Shown here one piece after another: positions 61,217-64,000 of a stretch of 64,000 nt of DNA. A program made the translations under genes and the position numbers. This stretch comes from Paraconiothyrium sp. Pb-2020 (lineage: Eukaryota > Ascomycota > Dothideomycetes > Pleosporales > Didymosphaeriaceae): positions 4,588,001 to 4,652,000 of the forward strand of contig JAJUBI010000003.1 of the NCBI GenBank assembly GCA_022419385.1. Reading direction: 5' to 3'. The notes beneath the pieces were generated by a model. The model ran no database searches, was not told the DNA's origin, and worked only from the letters and a program-made list of their open reading frames with translations. Positions within the stretch are counted from its first letter, which is position 1. Every line of letters begins with the position of its first letter.

Positions 61217-63623
61217 AATAGAGGCGGCTACGATGTGATGGCTTTGTTGTGTGAGAGAAGGTATTGAAAAATACAGGTATATAAAGGCGAGGTCGGTTTC
61301 AGATTATAGACAGGCTGGAGGGTATAGGTGGCAATGCCGATGATCATGTACTCTTACCCTAGAAACGCCCATACCATCTTGTCATGGACCTTTGCTACAC
61401 CGGCATCGCCGGGCTCACGGCACTCCAAAGAGACGCGGCCTTGAGATCAGATACAGTTTTGCTTGCACATATAGTTCTTGCGTTTGCGTACATATAACGT
61501 TTCAAAGCAGCAATCGGCGGCTGCTTTTCCTTTCTTCAGCATTGCTTATACCACCCTAGACAGCGTCACTGATTCACTTTTCTTGATCCACCCACCACCT
61601 AATTCATAATGCTCCGCCCCAATTCCTAGCTGTGTCAGGCTCGTTTCCGTTTCAACAACAAGAATAAATGCATTAATTGCGGACAGGTCTCTAATGGTCT
61701 GCTTACCCTATTCGAGGGTTTTCTTCAACCCCACCGTCAGTACTACATCCACGATATTTCTCACCAGCAGGTCACTGCCCGAAACAGAAACAAACGGGAA
61801 GCTGTTGATCGCAGACAGGTCGATGAGGGTCTTCTAGGGCCCTGAAACCCTCCGTCTGCCACATTCCAGGGCAATCCAGGGTTCTCGAACCCTGCAAAGT
61901 GCCCAAAGAAGAAGGAAGACGAGGTGTCGATTGCAGACAGGTAGATCAGGGTCTGCTTCCCCGCGCCACACGACGCTGCCCGCTTCCGTAGATGAAGACA
62001 CACACAACATAACAAAAGTAGAAAGTAAGTAAGATCTATACAAATCGCAGGAAACAGTCGAAACGCCCCTTCGCACGAGATGCGCGACGCCTCGCTCCAA
62101 TCTAGTCCCATCGCATAGCACCTACCATGAGTATACTGCAGAGACAGTCTAAAACTGTGTTCTAGCCCTTCTTCCTCAAACATACACCCCACGGCTTACC
62201 TACCCAATATTTTAATATACCCGATGTAGAAATGCCCAGCGTGGTACATCGAATGCAGTCAGACTATCGAAAACCCACTTCCGCGCGGTCTCGCACGTGT
62301 CCCGCGGACCAGAGTTTGGTCCAGCGGACAAAGGCGCGCTGCACATGCGGAAAGGGCAGGAAACGAAAGGCATCGATTGCAGAGAGGCGCAGGCAGGAGT
62401 ATGGCGTGGGCTGGTGCGTAATGCGCAACGTCTGTTGCGGTTGCAGGGCTACTCAGGTACTTTGGGTGTGCAGGTGCTCGGGTGGCGAGGAAAGCACGTG
62501 TTGAACCCGGGGCCAAGGGTGGGAAGGCCCGCGTACCTGGGTAAGAGTGCGCGTAGTCTATAGAAACATAGCTGCGCTGCTAGACGGCAAATGCGGCTCC
62601 ATTACCTCTTCTCTCACGGGCAGCTTGTATCGCTGCATGCCTAGATGCCTGTTTCTCGTCATCACTGACCTTCCACAAGCGGCAACTACGTGCAGGAGGC
62701 GGGAAGTGTTGAAACCAGGCGGGTCCAGCAATAATCAATCTCTATCTCATTGGCCGGGCGAGATGTGGCCGTGATGACAATTGGGTGTGTTCCTGTGGAT
62801 GTTGGTGGCGTGGTGGAGAGAAGTGAGACGGGGCTCGGGCAGGGGCCAATGGGAGGGGTGGTATTAGCAAGGCGAACGAAGAGCACCCGCGACCAAAAAG
62901 CGGGTCGTGAACTACCAGTAGGTATACAAGTTGTGTAGGGAAGCCCGCTTGGTTCGAAACCTCAAGTTTACGTTAAAGACACACTTGTACGACGCGGACA
63001 GCCTCATTGGCGTTGCTAGCATAAAGCGGTCACTGCTTCATCTCTGCAACTTGAGCAGACGGTGGAACTTATTGAAGTCTAACTAACCATTTAGAAGGTC
63101 AGCCTGTATATTATGTTTTTGTCGGCTTTGCGTAGAGTAGCTAGTAAGTGGATGGGATAAATTGCTCTGCCTTGTTAGCACGTTTCTCGTAACTTGCTAC
63201 TTGTGTGTAGCAGATGTCTCATCAAACATGCCTATGGTAGGTATGCATTGCTTTACCGCAACCTGCATAATCCTCCGGATTTTCAACTGCACGTACATAG
63301 GGAGTATGTCGCGAATCCAAACATAACTGATCTAACATACGAGATCCAGGCCGCTTCCGCATGCGATCGCTCGTGTTCCCATATGACCATCCACTTAAAC
63401 ATGTCGCCCCGCCCGAGGCTGGCACCATACACAGGGTTTCCCAGCCTAACAGAACGCGACTTCGACGCCACCACCAAATACGATCCCCAATTTGGCCCCC
63501 TGGCGTCCAGGACTACGGTGCAGAAGCAACCTTGTTCGATAAGCATGGTTGCTACCCCGCCTCTGTAAGGTATATAGGTTGCAACAGTTAGCCTTGCACA
63601 CCTGGTTTTAAGTTTAAGTCAAT
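61217..63623. other. long intergenic region with a diverged triplication
   Basis: About 2.4 kb between two plus-strand genes. No supported gene. Three diverged copies of a GCRGACAGGT-centred segment lie at 61672-61960. The rightmost part is the promoter of the CFEM gene. Confidence 0.5.
61672..61960. repeat. three diverged copies of a ~35-bp segment
   Basis: GCRGACAGGT begins at 61679, 61811 and 61933 (spacings 132 and 122 bp); each is followed within about 12 bases by RGGTCT or TGGTCT and preceded by TTAATT, TTGATC or TCGATT. On the minus strand each can be read as (I/L)xxLSAI(N/D). Origin unknown. Confidence 0.55.
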
Positions 63624-64000
63624 ATGCCCTCCCTAATCACAGCCTTACTCGCCCTCCTCGTCCTCCCGACTCTCACGAATACACAGTCCGCAACGAGCTC
63701 AACGACAGCCAATCTACCACAGTGCGGCGTAAGTTCCCCTCTTCTACTACATGCCTCCACGACTAATCTCCAAAGCAAACCTGTGTCGTCAACTCCCTCA
63801 ACCAGTACGCAGAATTCGGCTGCACGAGCGCCCAAAACACAACTTGTCTGTGCGATGCACAAAACTTCAGTAATGGGATAAGAGACTGTTCGGAGCAGGC
63901 TTGTGCGAGCCAGAGCGATGCTGCGCTAGTGTTGGCGTACTTGAGTGATTTGTGTAATGGTACGAGTATACATCTTTACCAAGCGAAGAGAGTGCTAATA
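63624..64000 (+). CDS. CFEM-domain secreted protein, 5' part
   Basis: Exon one 63624-63728 (signal peptide MPSLITALLALLVLPTLTNT, then the first Cys in LPQCG), intron 63729-63775 (GTAAGT...AAG), exon two 63776-63959, then a donor GTACGA at 63960; the rest lies beyond the window. The two exons contain eight Cys in CFEM order: QCG, QTC, FGC, TTC-LC, DC, AC and a final LC. The CFEM fold binds haem in some fungal proteins and is common in GPI-anchored surface proteins and effectors. A GPI signal cannot be checked because the 3' end is missing. The acceptor at 63775 (CAAAG) is less usual than CAG/TAG but is the one that keeps the Cys pattern. Confidence 0.85.

Noticed and set aside
62945..62965. 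GGTTCGAAACC resembling a tRNA B box
   Set aside because: The expected T-stem does not pair and no A box lies upstream at the right distance.

Overview
The window is nuclear DNA from a filamentous ascomycete (Pezizomycotina; a Dothideomycete is my guess, not shown). The evidence is intron-split genes with short introns (about 38-190 nt) carrying GTRNGT donors, CTRAY-like branch sites and YAG acceptors. The families are also fungal: a CFEM protein, a tannase-family esterase, a prFMN decarboxylase, a Yap-like bZIP factor and F-box/LRR-like proteins. There are no operons, rRNA genes, CRISPR arrays or intact transposons, and I found no convincing tRNA gene. About 23 protein genes are supported, on both strands, separated by 0.2-3.6 kb of non-coding DNA. 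Both edges cut a gene: a UbiD/Fdc1 decarboxylase on the left and a CFEM protein on the right.

Layout. 0-9 kb: fdc1 (3' part), an AT-rich degraded stretch, a five-exon orphan gene (minus), a four-exon orphan gene with a 22-nt exon (plus), an exon-duplicated wall or surface-like gene (minus) and the kinetochore subunit CENP-O/Mcm21 (minus). 9-18 kb: an SLC33-type acetyl-CoA transporter (divergent from CENP-O), a 2-Cys peroxiredoxin and a membrane glycoprotein of unknown function. 18-28 kb: a tannase-family esterase (minus), a damaged-looking F-box gene, a secreted type B carboxylesterase, an extended SDR (epimerase-like) and a repeat-bearing orphan gene. 29-47 kb: phosducin-like PLP2, a Yap-type bZIP factor between two long gene-free stretches, an alpha/beta hydrolase, a large F-box protein, a protein with a possible HeLo-like N-terminal domain and a BBE-type FAD oxidase. 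47-64 kb: Rad2/XPG nuclease, a BRCT protein with twelve YPxTP repeats, a small secreted cysteine-rich protein, an ADP-ribosylglycohydrolase, a Pro/Ser-rich orphan and the CFEM fragment.

Most genes are ordinary single-gene units and I see no biosynthetic cluster. The most unusual object is the BRCT protein at 51910-55149, with a 12-copy YPxTPAH repeat in two blocks and a second Phe-rich repeat at its C terminus. It lies next to, and on the same strand as, Rad2, whose spacer carries two UIM-like motifs, a PIP-box-like motif and a triplicated SPSPEFEDVP motif. Exon boundaries below were placed by hand from splice signals and reading-frame continuity; no alignment or transcript data were available.
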